From NCBI GenBank assembly GCA_017303475.1, contig JAFLBO010000005.1, positions 62,001-126,000 on the forward strand: 64,000 nt of DNA. Direction: 5' to 3'. The DNA is from Chitinophagales bacterium (GTDB taxonomy: Bacteria; Bacteroidota; Bacteroidia; Chitinophagales; Saprospiraceae). A program made the translations under genes and the position numbers. Below, piece by piece: positions 18,001-27,571 of this stretch (its first letter is position 1; each line of letters begins with the position of its first letter). The notes below the pieces were generated by a model. That model searched no databases. It was not told where the DNA came from and saw only the letters and a program-made list of their open reading frames with translations.

Positions 18001-18525
18001 TTACCGCAACATTCTGGAGCACAATTGAACACAATAAGCATCCAGGCGCTTGATTTGTGTTATTTCCAAATCCAGCAACTCCGGAAATTCCTGAAATGCA
18101 AAGTCCAGAATTTGTTTTTTTAATGGTGCAATGGAAGCATCCTCCGGCGCTTCATTTTCTCGAAGTGGAATGTCTTGTCCCTTTTTTAAGGCCTCAATAT
18201 GCCGGAAAAGCGTTTGGATTTCCGATTTGATGGCTTCGTATTGTCCTTGAATATCGTTGGAATTTCCGTGCTGATGTTCGCCAAGATGCGCCTGAATGGC
18301 CCGGGATAGCTCGTTGACTTTACCTTGCTGACTGATGTATTTTCGATTGGCCTCCATCTCTTCGTCCAAAGAGCCATAAGTGCCTCTTTCGCCTGATCTT
18401 TTGTCAATCCAAGCGCCGCTTTCTTCGTAGCGCTCTTCCTGAATCCACTCTTTTTTCGCTTTTTTGCGGTTTGCCAGTCCCCACACGAGCAACACCAACA
18501 CAACGATACCAAATAAAATCTCCAT
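18001..18525 (-). CDS. Hypothetical single-pass membrane protein
   Basis: Unrecognised 174-residue protein. From the ATG at 18525 it begins with one transmembrane helix (MEILFGIVVLVLLVWGLAN) followed by a basic stretch (RKKAKKEW), so the body should face the cytoplasm. The remainder is charged, helical and probably coiled-coil (about residues 60-125), with two Cys near the C-terminus. The frame can be extended 6 bp to a TTG, but ATG is preferred. It is a monocistronic minus-strand gene between rpoD and tamB, with a 251-bp AT-rich gap on its downstream side. No function can be assigned. Confidence 0.6.
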   Translation of the reverse strand: MEILFGIVVLVLLVWGLANRKKAKKEWIQEERYEESGAWIDKRSGERGTYGSLDEEMEANRKYISQQGKVNELSRAIQAHLGEHQHGNSNDIQGQYEAIKSEIQTLFRHIEALKKGQDIPLRENEAPEDASIAPLKKQILDFAFQEFPELLDLEITQIKRLDAYCVQLCSRMLR

Positions 18526-18687
18526 GGACAATTAAGTTTATGATTTGCAAATATCTGCGCTTGTCGGGCTAAGCAACAAGCTATTTATCTTAACTTCGTC
18601 ATTTTCAGGGTAAAACTTGCAAATACAGGCAACCCAATCGTACTTTTTGGCACAAATACTGCGTTAATTTGCAGCGCAAATCCTTTT

Positions 18688-21600
18688 ATGTCATCCACGT
18701 CCAGAACACCCCAACAACCAGACCCGGCTCAGCCGCCAGTGCCCTACTGGCTGGCCTTGTTTCGCAAGGTGCTAAGGCGTATTGAAAATGTACTTTTCGT
18801 TCTGGTACTGTTGTTGGTGGCGCTTTACTTCATTCTGCAATCTCCCTTTGTGCAGAACTGGCTGGTACATAAAACTACCACTTTTCTATCCGAAACGCTT
18901 GAAACCAGGGTGGAACTAAAACGGGTAGATATTGAGTTTTTTGATAACGTGGTGTTGGATGGTTTGTACGTGGAAGACCTTAATGGCGATACCTTGTTGT
19001 ATGCTGAGAAGTTCTCTGCAGGTTTGAGCGGTAATTTTTTCTCCGTGCTCTGGAACCGTCTCGAATTCAGTGAAGTTAGCTTGTCCCATGCAAGGGTTTA
19101 CCTCATCAAAAAAGCCGATCAGCGCAGGGGTAATTTCAATGCACTGTTGGCAAAGCTGGAAGATCTTTTTGGTTCAGGCGGCCCTAAAAAGAAAAAGAAA
19201 TCCGCTCCTTTTTACCTACGGATTCAGAATCTGAACCTGCATGACGTGGTGTTTTCAGAGGACCGGTACTCCTTCAGAGATGGCGAGATACGCCGAAAAT
19301 TGATGAGTTATCAAGTGGCTGAAGGAAATATCAAAATCAATCAGCTGGACCTGGCTAACAACCTCATTGACATCCGTTCGGTTGTTTTCGACGGCTTTTA
19401 TTTTGTTTTTGAAAAAGAACGTATGGCGCCGCCTGAGGGTTTTGTGCCATACTTAAAGCCTGTTGCCCTCAAAACAGACACCTTAAAACTCATGCCTACC
19501 TTGCAAATCATGGTTGGGCAGCTTTCTTTGCAAAACAGTGGATTCAGGTTTGATAATTTCAGAAATTCTGCTGAAAAACAAACCCCGGCAGAGGTTATGG
19601 ATTATGATCACCTCGATATCCACCAACTGGATGCACAGGCGGAAAAACTTGAAATATATGTAGGTGAAAAACCAGCCGTGGATGAAAAAGGATTGCCAAC
19701 AACGGAGGATATCCTGGATATTTTTGGCGCAATTAAGCACCTTTCAGCAGTTGAGAAGTCAGGGTTTACGCTGTCGCATGGCGAAGCGCGTAAATTAATG
19801 CTGACGGATTCGCTGGCGGCACTGTTTGATACAAAAATTGAAACAGCCGGAGGATCTTCTATCGGAGACACGCTAATATTCAGGTATGAAGATACCCGTG
19901 CTGATGATCAATGGTTGGATCAACTGGCTGATTTCAACAACCAGGTAACCATGGACATACGCCTGTCTGAAGGTTCCAAAATCAGGTTGGGTGATGTTCG
20001 TCACTTTGAAGAAACAGTCTACAACAACGAATTTTTTACCTCCAACAAAGACCTGATTGCCGATGTGGCCGGTTATGTTAGCGGCAAGGTAAATGGCAAA
20101 TTAAAACTGGATCAGTTTGATATCCGGGTTGGAGAATCCACCCGACTCAGGGGAGATTTTGATGGTCGTGGCCTGGGTGATAATGATGAACCTATGGTGT
20201 TGAATTTTGATTTTGAGGAATTGCTCACCGATATGAACACCATAGCCAGAGTAGTGCCAGGTTTCAGGCCGCCCAGGCAGTTCTTCAAACTGAATCAGAT
20301 CTCATTTAAAGGAAGTTACCAGCTTTTTGACGGTTTTGACCACGTATTGTATGGTAAGTTCAATACCAGCCTTGGACCGGGCAGGGTGGATATGCAATTG
20401 AACCTAAAGGATGGTACTGCCAATGCCATATATCGCGGTGACCTGAAAATGAGCGGCTTCGACATGGCCACCTGGACTGATGACCGGAATTTTGGTCCGA
20501 GTACTTTTGAGGTTAATGTGGCTGATAAATCCACCGGACTTACGCTTCCCACCGTGAATGCCAGGGTGAGTGGTAAAATAGACACCTTTATGTATCGCGG
20601 CTATCCATACAGGGATATCACCTTGAATGGCAAGTTCGAAAAGTATGTGTTCGACGGTAAAGTAGAGAGCGATGACCCTAATGTGGATTTCGTTTTTGAT
20701 GGAAACATCAACCTGAAAGATACTATTCCCGTGTTTGACTTTACAGCCAAAGTCCGGCGCCTGGATCTTGGTATTTTGCAATTGGTAGATAAAGACTGGG
20801 TACTTATTGGAGACGTCAAACAACTGCAATTGCGGGGACGAAATGTTGACGAAATTGTGGGTATGGCTAATCTGGAGGACTTCAAGATACTGGAAGACCG
20901 GGAAACCTGGTATAACCTTGATTATCTGAAGTTTAACTCCTATTTCAGGCCGGATGGCAGCCGTTATTTCGGTATTGATTCGGATGTGGCCTATGGACAG
21001 ATGACAGGATCATTTAGTCTGGCCAGTGCACCACAAAATCTGTTGCGGCTGCTGGGGCGCCATCACCCGGAAATTGTCAAAAAACTCGGCCTGCCTGCAC
21101 GGGATTCGTTGCCTTTAAACGATTATTACGACCTCAATTTCCAGATCAGAAACTCCCGAAATCTGGCCCAACTGTTTGTCCCCGATTTGGACACCCTGCG
21201 CAATGTACGTGCAAACGGACACGTAGATGCGCGTAAGGGAACCTCCTATCTGGTGGTAGAAACTCCCCTGATCAAATTCGGGGATGTCTCGCTGGGCGAC
21301 CCCAGTTTGCGGTGGAACAGTGATGGTGATTCCGCCTGGCTGTATCTGCGACTGCCTGAAAACGCATCAGGGAAAAAGAAACTCCCGGCCATTACGCTGG
21401 GCGGACCGCTGATTGGAGATGTGTTCCATCTGGTACTTGAAGCTAAAGACGAAACCCCTAACAGTATTGTAGAGAGCATTTACCTGAACGGAGACTTGTC
21501 TGTGGCAGACTCTCTTTGGCAATTAAGTTTCAATGCTTCTAAAATCAAACTTTTTAGTCAGGAATGGTTGATTGAGGAGGATAACTATATTCGTTTTGGG

Positions 21601-23766
21601 GCCAAGGCCTTGGAAACCAAACAGTTGGAGTTGTTTAATGGAATAAGGCGTATATCTCTGGAAAGCTTTAATAATTCCCGGGGATTAAAATTTGCCTTAA
21701 CCAATTTTGACCTAAGTGAGGTGAACCGATTCCTGGATCCTGAGCAGATTCAAATCAGGGGAAAAGCTTACGACTTTGAAATTGCGATAGGTGATGTATT
21801 CAACATGCGGAATTTGAGGGCCGATATGCTCTCCGAGATGTTGTACATTAACGAAAAACCATACGGAGAGGTACTCTGCAACCTTGAACTGGAAGATTTA
21901 TCCAAACCAGTAACCGGAAAAGTCTTCCTGTTGGAAAAGAAAACACAAAAACAATTGCTCCGGGTGGCTGGCGGCGTGCAAATTCAAGGCAAAACCGAGG
22001 AGGAACTTGAAATGGAGCCGGATTCAGTTAAATCGTATAGGACTGGCGAATTCTGGGCAGATATCAGTGCCGACCAGTTCCCTTTTGAAGTGATTGAAAC
22101 CATTGTACCGGATATTTCAAACACGGCAGGTCGTTTTGGCGCTCAGTTGAAAGGATATGGAACCCTGGAACACCCGTTTGTGGAAGGGAGTCTGAAAGTG
22201 GATGAAGGGCAGTTTATGATAGATTATTTAAAAACCCTGTATTTTATTAAAAATCAGACAGTTACGTTTACAAAAAACAAAATATCTGCCGATGGTGATA
22301 CCATTTTTGATGGTACCCGGCAGCATCTAGCGCTGGTTCGAGGAGGGCTTGAGCACGAGCATTTCAGCAAATGGCGCATCAATTGCAAGATAGAATCAAA
22401 AGATCCGGGCTTCCTGGTACTCAATACTACATCTACAGATAGCGACCTGTATTATGGCCGGGCGGAGGGACGCTTTGCCATGGATGTGACCGGCTCTTTT
22501 AGTCGAACAAATATCAACATTGAAGCCACCACCGGTCCTGGCACGCGGTTATACATTCCATTGTATACTACATCAGATGCTAAAGAGGCAAAGTTCATCA
22601 ACTTTGAAAGGAATAAACCCAAGACTGAGACTAGAAAAAAGGATTTTGTGATCAGTGATTTGAAAGGCTTGAATTTTGAAATGGACTTGACGATTACAGA
22701 TCAGGCGGAAGTTCAATTGATTTTTGATGAACAAACGGGCGATATCATCAAAGGAAGAGGGGAAGGCAATATCAAACTGGCCATTAACCGGGAAGGGGAA
22801 TTTACCATGTATGGCGGTTATCAGATTGTACGTGGTGAATACCTGTTCACCTTGTTGAATTTTGTTAATAAACCCTTCGTTGTAACCAACGGCGGTACCA
22901 TCAACTGGTATGGCGACCCCTATGGCGCACAAATCAATCTGGATGCCACCTACGAGGTCAATACCTCGGTGTACAATTTTGTGAAAGAAGAGCTGGAATT
23001 GCTGCGCTCTGTACGCCCACGCTTGCTCGACGAAGCGGCCAAGGCAACCAAAGTCATTGTAAGTATGCACCTGGCTGGTGATTTGATGAAGCCAAACATC
23101 ACATTTGGACTGAATTTCCCAAATATTACCAGCGAGTTGAAATCTGTTACCGACACCAAACTGCGTTTACTGCGTCAGGACCAGGCAGAAATGTCGCGTC
23201 AGGTTTTTGGTCTGGTAGTGATAGGTTCCTTCCTGCCCCCGGCCAGCGCAGGATTTATTCAGAGTTCTGATTATGTGGCCACTGCGTTCAATACATTGAC
23301 CCAAATGATCAGCAACCAGTTTGCCAATTATCTGGCGGGACTGGCTTCAGAATGGTTTGGAGGCGCAGTATCAAGTCTTGATTTTGACATCATTTACAGC
23401 GATTATCAAAACGATGTGCTATCAGACCCTAACCGGCTCGGTGGCCGCGAGGTTAATGTACGCCTGAGTTCCGGATTCATAAACGACCGTGTAACCGTGC
23501 AATTGGGTTCACAGTTTGGTATTGGCGGCCCGGGCATCACCTCTACCGATGGATTCCTGGGTGAAGACGTTACGGTACAAATTGCCCTTACCGAGAACCG
23601 ACAGTGGCGCCTCAAAGTTTACCAACGCACCGAACCCGATGTCTCCGGCCAAAGCAGCCTCCGGTTTGGTTTAGGTATTAACTTCCAGAAAGATTACGAT
23701 ACTTTTGAAGATATGTGGCGCAGCTTTGGAAAGGCAATTTCCAAAAAACGCCGAAACCCCGGCTAA
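18688..23766 (+). CDS. tamB: TamB-like translocation/assembly module protein (DUF490)
   Basis: Very long (1692 residues) inner-membrane-anchored periplasmic protein of the TamB/AsmA-like bridge family, which is thought to carry lipids or help outer-membrane protein assembly. It has a proline-rich N-terminus, one transmembrane helix (about residues 34-55), a region typical of the family start (FLSETLETRVELKRVDIEFF) and then long beta-taco repeat sequence. The C-terminal DUF490 block contains GRGEGNIKLAINREGEFTMYG and NVRLSSGFINDRVTVQLGSQ. No BamA/TamA homologue adjoins it, although a separate Omp85-like barrel protein is encoded at 33.6 kb. It is followed by a CACT-repeat tract and the DUF4442 gene. 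Confidence 0.9.
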   Translation: MSSTSRTPQQPDPAQPPVPYWLALFRKVLRRIENVLFVLVLLLVALYFILQSPFVQNWLVHKTTTFLSETLETRVELKRVDIEFFDNVVLDGLYVEDLNGDTLLYAEKFSAGLSGNFFSVLWNRLEFSEVSLSHARVYLIKKADQRRGNFNALLAKLEDLFGSGGPKKKKKSAPFYLRIQNLNLHDVVFSEDRYSFRDGEIRRKLMSYQVAEGNIKINQLDLANNLIDIRSVVFDGFYFVFEKERMAPPEGFVPYLKPVALKTDTLKLMPTLQIMVGQLSLQNSGFRFDNFRNSAEKQTPAEVMDYDHLDIHQLDAQAEKLEIYVGEKPAVDEKGLPTTEDILDIFGAIKHLSAVEKSGFTLSHGEARKLMLTDSLAALFDTKIETAGGSSIGDTLIFRYEDTRADDQWLDQLADFNNQVTMDIRLSEGSKIRLGDVRHFEETVYNNEFFTSNKDLIADVAGYVSGKVNGKLKLDQFDIRVGESTRLRGDFDGRGLGDNDEPMVLNFDFEELLTDMNTIARVVPGFRPPRQFFKLNQISFKGSYQLFDGFDHVLYGKFNTSLGPGRVDMQLNLKDGTANAIYRGDLKMSGFDMATWTDDRNFGPSTFEVNVADKSTGLTLPTVNARVSGKIDTFMYRGYPYRDITLNGKFEKYVFDGKVESDDPNVDFVFDGNINLKDTIPVFDFTAKVRRLDLGILQLVDKDWVLIGDVKQLQLRGRNVDEIVGMANLEDFKILEDRETWYNLDYLKFNSYFRPDGSRYFGIDSDVAYGQMTGSFSLASAPQNLLRLLGRHHPEIVKKLGLPARDSLPLNDYYDLNFQIRNSRNLAQLFVPDLDTLRNVRANGHVDARKGTSYLVVETPLIKFGDVSLGDPSLRWNSDGDSAWLYLRLPENASGKKKLPAITLGGPLIGDVFHLVLEAKDETPNSIVESIYLNGDLSVADSLWQLSFNASKIKLFSQEWLIEEDNYIRFGAKALETKQLELFNGIRRISLESFNNSRGLKFALTNFDLSEVNRFLDPEQIQIRGKAYDFEIAIGDVFNMRNLRADMLSEMLYINEKPYGEVLCNLELEDLSKPVTGKVFLLEKKTQKQLLRVAGGVQIQGKTEEELEMEPDSVKSYRTGEFWADISADQFPFEVIETIVPDISNTAGRFGAQLKGYGTLEHPFVEGSLKVDEGQFMIDYLKTLYFIKNQTVTFTKNKISADGDTIFDGTRQHLALVRGGLEHEHFSKWRINCKIESKDPGFLVLNTTSTDSDLYYGRAEGRFAMDVTGSFSRTNINIEATTGPGTRLYIPLYTTSDAKEAKFINFERNKPKTETRKKDFVISDLKGLNFEMDLTITDQAEVQLIFDEQTGDIIKGRGEGNIKLAINREGEFTMYGGYQIVRGEYLFTLLNFVNKPFVVTNGGTINWYGDPYGAQINLDATYEVNTSVYNFVKEELELLRSVRPRLLDEAAKATKVIVSMHLAGDLMKPNITFGLNFPNITSELKSVTDTKLRLLRQDQAEMSRQVFGLVVIGSFLPPASAGFIQSSDYVATAFNTLTQMISNQFANYLAGLASEWFGGAVSSLDFDIIYSDYQNDVLSDPNRLGGREVNVRLSSGFINDRVTVQLGSQFGIGGPGITSTDGFLGEDVTVQIALTENRQWRLKVYQRTEPDVSGQSSLRFGLGINFQKDYDTFEDMWRSFGKAISKKRRNPG

Positions 23767-23768
23767 CC

Positions 23769-23812
23769 CACTCACTCACTCACTCATTCACTCATTCACG
23801 CACTCACTCACC
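23769..23812. repeat. CACT tetranucleotide tract before the DUF4442 start codon
   Basis: Eleven 4-bp units (CACT with CATT, CACG and CACC variants) fill the gap between the tamB stop and the ATG at 23815. Similar tracts occur at 39693-39716 and, in reverse complement, at 47217-47248. Confidence 0.9.
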
Positions 23813-23814
23813 AC

Positions 23815-24282
23815 ATGTCCTTTCTCCAGCAAGTCAATACTCCCTGGAAAATGCAGTTCTACATGTTCCTGAAGCTCCCTGCGGCTTGGTTCATGGGGGT
23901 ACGGGTGAAGTCTTGCACCACAGAAGTCTGCGAAGTTAAGTTGCCTTATGGTTGGCGCTCTCAAAATCCATTTCGGTCAACCTATTTCGCTGCTCAATGT
24001 GCAGCCGCTGAAATGTCTACCGGACTGATGGCATTGGCTCATATTCAGGGAGAAACACCGGTTTCCATGTTGGTTACTCATATAGAGGCTGAGTTTCACA
24101 AAAAAGCTGATAGTACCCTGGTATTTACCTGTAAGGATGGGGCATTATTGAAAGAGGTCATCCAAAAGGCCATTGAAACAAGGGAGGGGCAAACCTTTCG
24201 GGCTACCTCCGTTGGAACCTTGCCCGACGGACAAATAGCATCCAAAGTGTATGTACTTTGGTCATTCAAGGTTAAAAAATAG
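23815..24282 (+). CDS. DUF4442 hotdog-fold protein (putative thioesterase)
   Basis: A 155-residue protein resembling the DUF4442/YiiD C-terminal hotdog family, related to acyl-CoA thioesterases. Visible signs are the early KLPAAWFMGVRV, KLPYGWRSQNPFRSTYFAAQCAAAEMSTGL (the long hotdog helix) and a late beta-strand region VGTLPDGQIASKVYVLWSFK. No signal peptide is seen, so it should be cytoplasmic. Substrate and catalysis are unproven. Only 5 bp separate it from the next gene, so the two are surely cotranscribed. Its start codon follows a CACT-repeat tract instead of a recognisable ribosome binding site. Confidence 0.7.
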   Translation: MSFLQQVNTPWKMQFYMFLKLPAAWFMGVRVKSCTTEVCEVKLPYGWRSQNPFRSTYFAAQCAAAEMSTGLMALAHIQGETPVSMLVTHIEAEFHKKADSTLVFTCKDGALLKEVIQKAIETREGQTFRATSVGTLPDGQIASKVYVLWSFKVKK

Positions 24283-24287
24283 CATAA

Positions 24288-24818
24288 ATGGCTTCAGTTT
24301 TTGGACACATCGCGGCGTCTACGGCAATTGGGTATGCATTTTTCCCCAAAGAAGTCCGGCCACTTACACTGGTCATTGCGGGATTTTGTTCTTTTGCCCC
24401 AGACCTCGATGTGCTGGCTTTTAAGTACGGTGTTTCATATAGCAGTGAATGGGGGCACCGCGGATGGACCCATTCCGTGACCTTTGCCTTCTTTTTAGGA
24501 TTGCTGGCCAGTTGGATAGTTCAGCGTAGTTTTCGCTGGAACAAACTAACCTGGTGGTTGATTATCAGTACATTATCGCACCCAATCCTGGACATGATGA
24601 CCAATGGAGGGAGAGGTTGCGCCCTGGGATGGCCACTTTGGAAAGAACGCATCTTCCTGCCATTCCGCCCAATACAGGTTTCACCCCTTTCTGTAGCAGA
24701 TTTCTTCACACCTTGGGGGTTGTCAGTCCTGGCCAGCGAGGTTATCTGGATAGGTATGCCGGGGCTATTGATGATAGGTTTGGCCAAATGGTACAGAGAA
24801 TATCGGCAACTGACTTAG
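24288..24818 (+). CDS. YdjM-like membrane metal-dependent hydrolase
   Basis: Inner-membrane protein of the YdjM/LexA-binding hydrolase-like family, 176 residues with about four transmembrane helices. The family metal motifs are present: FGHIAAS near the N-terminus, APDLDVL (about residues 43-49), WGHRGWTHS (about 65-73) and SHPILDMMTNGG (about 102-113). These His and Asp residues are thought to bind metal. The real substrate is unknown for the whole family. It is coupled to the DUF4442 gene 5 bp upstream. Its stop codon lies in a 10-bp palindrome shared with the stop of the convergent lectin gene. Confidence 0.85.
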   Translation: MASVFGHIAASTAIGYAFFPKEVRPLTLVIAGFCSFAPDLDVLAFKYGVSYSSEWGHRGWTHSVTFAFFLGLLASWIVQRSFRWNKLTWWLIISTLSHPILDMMTNGGRGCALGWPLWKERIFLPFRPIQVSPLSVADFFTPWGLSVLASEVIWIGMPGLLMIGLAKWYREYRQLT

Positions 24819-24822
24819 GCGC

Positions 24823-26031
24823 CTACCGCTGGATAGCCAGTAATTTGCTTTCCGAATTGTTTTGATAGGTAAACCTAACATAATAGCCGGCTGGAGCCAA
24901 GTCGCTCACATCTACTTCCACAGGGACTTCCAGCCAATCGGCATCCACAGTTTTTTCCCAGATTTTCCTGCCCAATACGTCAAACATCTCCAACAATCCA
25001 GCGGTTTCCATCCTGCCAAAAAATAGGATAAAGACTTCATCATAGGCCGGATTAGGATAAAGTAACAAAGAAAGGTCTTCCATATTCGTTCCCTCCGGAG
25101 CATCCGTACAAGATTGGCAGGGCCCCAAAAAGTCTCCGTGTGCCAAATGTGCGTTTACAGCATGGGGTGTCACACAGATGGTGATGCCTTCATGACAAAC
25201 CTTTATTTTTGATGAAACATCTCCGCAAAGCCAATTAGATGGCAGGAGCGTGATGGAGGGTGTAGTTGCCGCATTGCAAGGCCCTGAATCATCCGCTCCC
25301 GGGCATTTATCACATGGGTCGCCAATGCCATCGCAGTCGGAATCAGGAGCGACGGCAAACGGATCAGCATCTATAGCGTCCGGACAGCCATCATTGTCGC
25401 TGTCTGTATCGCAGGCGTCTCCCAGGCCATCTCCATCTGTATCAGATTGTGCGGGGTTGTAATGTTCCGGACAATTGTCCTGATCTGCGCAAAATCCATC
25501 TTGTTCCAGATCGTTATTCGGGTCGAAAGAGCAAGGATCGCAGATATTGGGTATGGCATCGCTGTCTGAATCACCGGGAGAAAATTCCACTACATATTTT
25601 CTGGGGAACCCATCAGGCATATAGTTCCACTTACCCACACTGTTCCGGTTGATTTCAACCCAGTTTTCGGTGCCGGCATTATTTGGTTCGCCAGCTCCCC
25701 AGCAGGAATAAAGCACTGGCTCTCCATTAGTCCACTTGAAATTGCCCTCTGCATCTGCATCGTTCAAGCCAATCCAGGCCAGCTCTCCATTGGCCACCTG
25801 AGTTGCCACGAATGTATTCTCCGCCTGGCTGGAAATCGCAGCCAGATATCCTCCCATAGAACGGGCAACTGAATCTGCCGCTGGCCAATTCAGGGCTGAC
25901 TTACTGTAAAAATAGGCATGTCCCTGAAAAAAACCTTTAAAATCATAGTCGGGTATACATTGGCCGGAAACTCTTTCAACCGACAGAATACTGATACCCC
26001 AAAACAGCAACAGGTAAATGTACTTTTTCAT
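24823..26031 (-). CDS. Secreted C-type lectin / calcium-repeat protein with T9SS tail
   Basis: Predicted cell-surface or secreted protein, 402 residues. In order: signal peptide (to about VSGQ), C-type lectin domain (about 30-150) with the mannose-type motif EPNN at 115-118, a thrombospondin type 3-like calcium-binding block of Asp/Cys repeats (DSDSDAIPNICDPC, DTDGDGLGDACDTDSDNDGC; about 153-250), a short Cys/His segment (PHAVNAHLAHGDFLGPC) recurrent in Bacteroidota surface proteins, and a C-terminal type IX secretion sorting domain (LLLYPNPAYDEVFI onward). It likely binds surface sugars in a calcium-dependent way. It converges with the YdjM-like gene, with 4 bp between stops. Confidence 0.9.
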   Translation of the reverse strand: MKKYIYLLLFWGISILSVERVSGQCIPDYDFKGFFQGHAYFYSKSALNWPAADSVARSMGGYLAAISSQAENTFVATQVANGELAWIGLNDADAEGNFKWTNGEPVLYSCWGAGEPNNAGTENWVEINRNSVGKWNYMPDGFPRKYVVEFSPGDSDSDAIPNICDPCSFDPNNDLEQDGFCADQDNCPEHYNPAQSDTDGDGLGDACDTDSDNDGCPDAIDADPFAVAPDSDCDGIGDPCDKCPGADDSGPCNAATTPSITLLPSNWLCGDVSSKIKVCHEGITICVTPHAVNAHLAHGDFLGPCQSCTDAPEGTNMEDLSLLLYPNPAYDEVFILFFGRMETAGLLEMFDVLGRKIWEKTVDADWLEVPVEVDVSDLAPAGYYVRFTYQNNSESKLLAIQR

Positions 26032-26164
26032 AGGTGATTATATGATTCGATAAACCAATGGTTAAAATTACAGTTTAAACGAAAGGAAATAAGAAAAGGG
26101 TTGGGTTATGCGATGCATTCTGGCAAACCAACCACTTTCACAGCAAGTCTACTATATTTCTGAC

Positions 26165-26172
26165 TACCTTTG
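26165..26172 (+). promoter_or_regulatory. Bacteroidota -7 box for the TlpA-like gene
   Basis: TACCTTTG, a full match to TAnnTTTG, lies 27 bp before the ATG at 26199, giving a very short leader. Confidence 0.6.
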
Positions 26173-26198
26173 TCGTGGGAATTTAATTTTTGAATTTA

Positions 26199-27515
26199 AT
26201 GCACAAACTATTGACCGGCAGTCTGTTAGCTGCCATTGTTTTGTTGGTGTTCAACCATTGTGTGATTGCCGACACCGAGTTCAGCAAGGTTGCGCCTGGT
26301 ATGTGGCGAGGAGTTCTTGAACTGGAACATTTTAGCATACCAGTGAATAAGAAGGATACGGTAATGATCCTTTATGATCAGTTCAAACCCGGTGAACTGC
26401 CCTTTAATTTTGAAGTTAAGTACACAGATCAGGATAATTTCTACCTGGAAATCATCAACGGCAGTCAGCGCATTCGTCTGGATAGTGTTCAATATGGTCG
26501 CGACCGCACCACAGCCCGCGATACCATGAACGTTTGGTTTCCGGAATACGCAAGCTACCTGCATGCAGAAATTCGTGGTGGCGTAATGCAGGGTGAGTGG
26601 ATTGTGACCACAAAAAACAACTACCGCATACCATTTTATGCGCATGCCGGCAGGGGATATCGGTTTACCAATCTGGCCGAAACCCCAATTAAGGATTTAA
26701 GCGGTCAATGGCCGGCCATTTTCAGCGTGGAAAAAGAGGCAAAAGACCAAAGCAAAGCCATAGCCGAATTCAGGCAGCAAGGAAACCACATTGAAGGAAC
26801 CTTCAGAACAGAAACAGGTGATTATGGGTTTCTGGAAGGTACTGTCCAAGGACGCAAATTCTGGCTTTCCGGGTTTGATGGCGCTCATGCCTTTCTTTTT
26901 TCCGGAAGTATGCAAGGCGACAGCCTCCAGGGCGAGTTCAGGTCAGGCCATCTTTACCGCACACTTTGGACCGCATGGAAAGATGATGGCTTCCAACTTG
27001 GCGCTGCAGATACGCTTACGAGGGTAAAAACAGGTCAAAATATCCAATTCTCGGTTGCAACTCCCGAAGGCAAACAGCTGACCTTTCCTTCGCCGGAATT
27101 TGACGGCAAAATCAAGGTATTCACCGTTATGGGGACCTGGTGCCCGAATTGCCGGGATGAACAGATTTTCTTACGGGACTTTATCAAAGAGAATCCTGAG
27201 CTGGCCAGGAATATGGAAATAGTAGCTTTTTCTTTCGAACGGCACAGCGATGTCGCCAAAGCCAACACGCATTTGCAGCGTTACAAACAAAAAATGCAAT
27301 TGCCATTCCCGGTCGTGTACGCAGGAAATGCCAGCAAAGACGATGCCGCCAAATTTTTTCCCGCACTGAACCACGTGATGGCCTTTCCAACCATGATGAT
27401 CCTGGACCGGAACAATCAGGTTGTACAGGTTCATACCGGTTTTGATGGTCCTGCAACCTCCAAATATGCTTCTTTCAAAGAAGAATTTAAAACTTTGGTG
27501 CAGCGTTTGCAATAA
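26199..27515 (+). CDS. TlpA-family thioredoxin-like protein with N-terminal beta domain
   Basis: Exported disulfide-handling protein, 438 residues. A hydrophobic leader ends near Cys21 (VFNHC), which is not a textbook lipobox. Residues about 25-280 form a beta-rich region like the N-terminal domain of Bacteroidota TlpA proteins, including the GTFRTETGDYGFLEG strand pair. The C-terminal thioredoxin domain has WCPNC (Cys315 and Cys318) and the cis-Pro region MAFPTMMILDRN. It probably reduces or isomerises disulfides in the periplasm. The frame reaches a TTG 9 bp upstream, but the ATG gives the better signal peptide. The fusion gene follows by 56 bp. Confidence 0.88.
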   Translation: MHKLLTGSLLAAIVLLVFNHCVIADTEFSKVAPGMWRGVLELEHFSIPVNKKDTVMILYDQFKPGELPFNFEVKYTDQDNFYLEIINGSQRIRLDSVQYGRDRTTARDTMNVWFPEYASYLHAEIRGGVMQGEWIVTTKNNYRIPFYAHAGRGYRFTNLAETPIKDLSGQWPAIFSVEKEAKDQSKAIAEFRQQGNHIEGTFRTETGDYGFLEGTVQGRKFWLSGFDGAHAFLFSGSMQGDSLQGEFRSGHLYRTLWTAWKDDGFQLGAADTLTRVKTGQNIQFSVATPEGKQLTFPSPEFDGKIKVFTVMGTWCPNCRDEQIFLRDFIKENPELARNMEIVAFSFERHSDVAKANTHLQRYKQKMQLPFPVVYAGNASKDDAAKFFPALNHVMAFPTMMILDRNNQVVQVHTGFDGPATSKYASFKEEFKTLVQRLQ

Positions 27516-27571
27516 TGTAATACCCCGCTTGAAAAACCGTTAATCAAATACCGCCTTAACCACCTTCTTTC

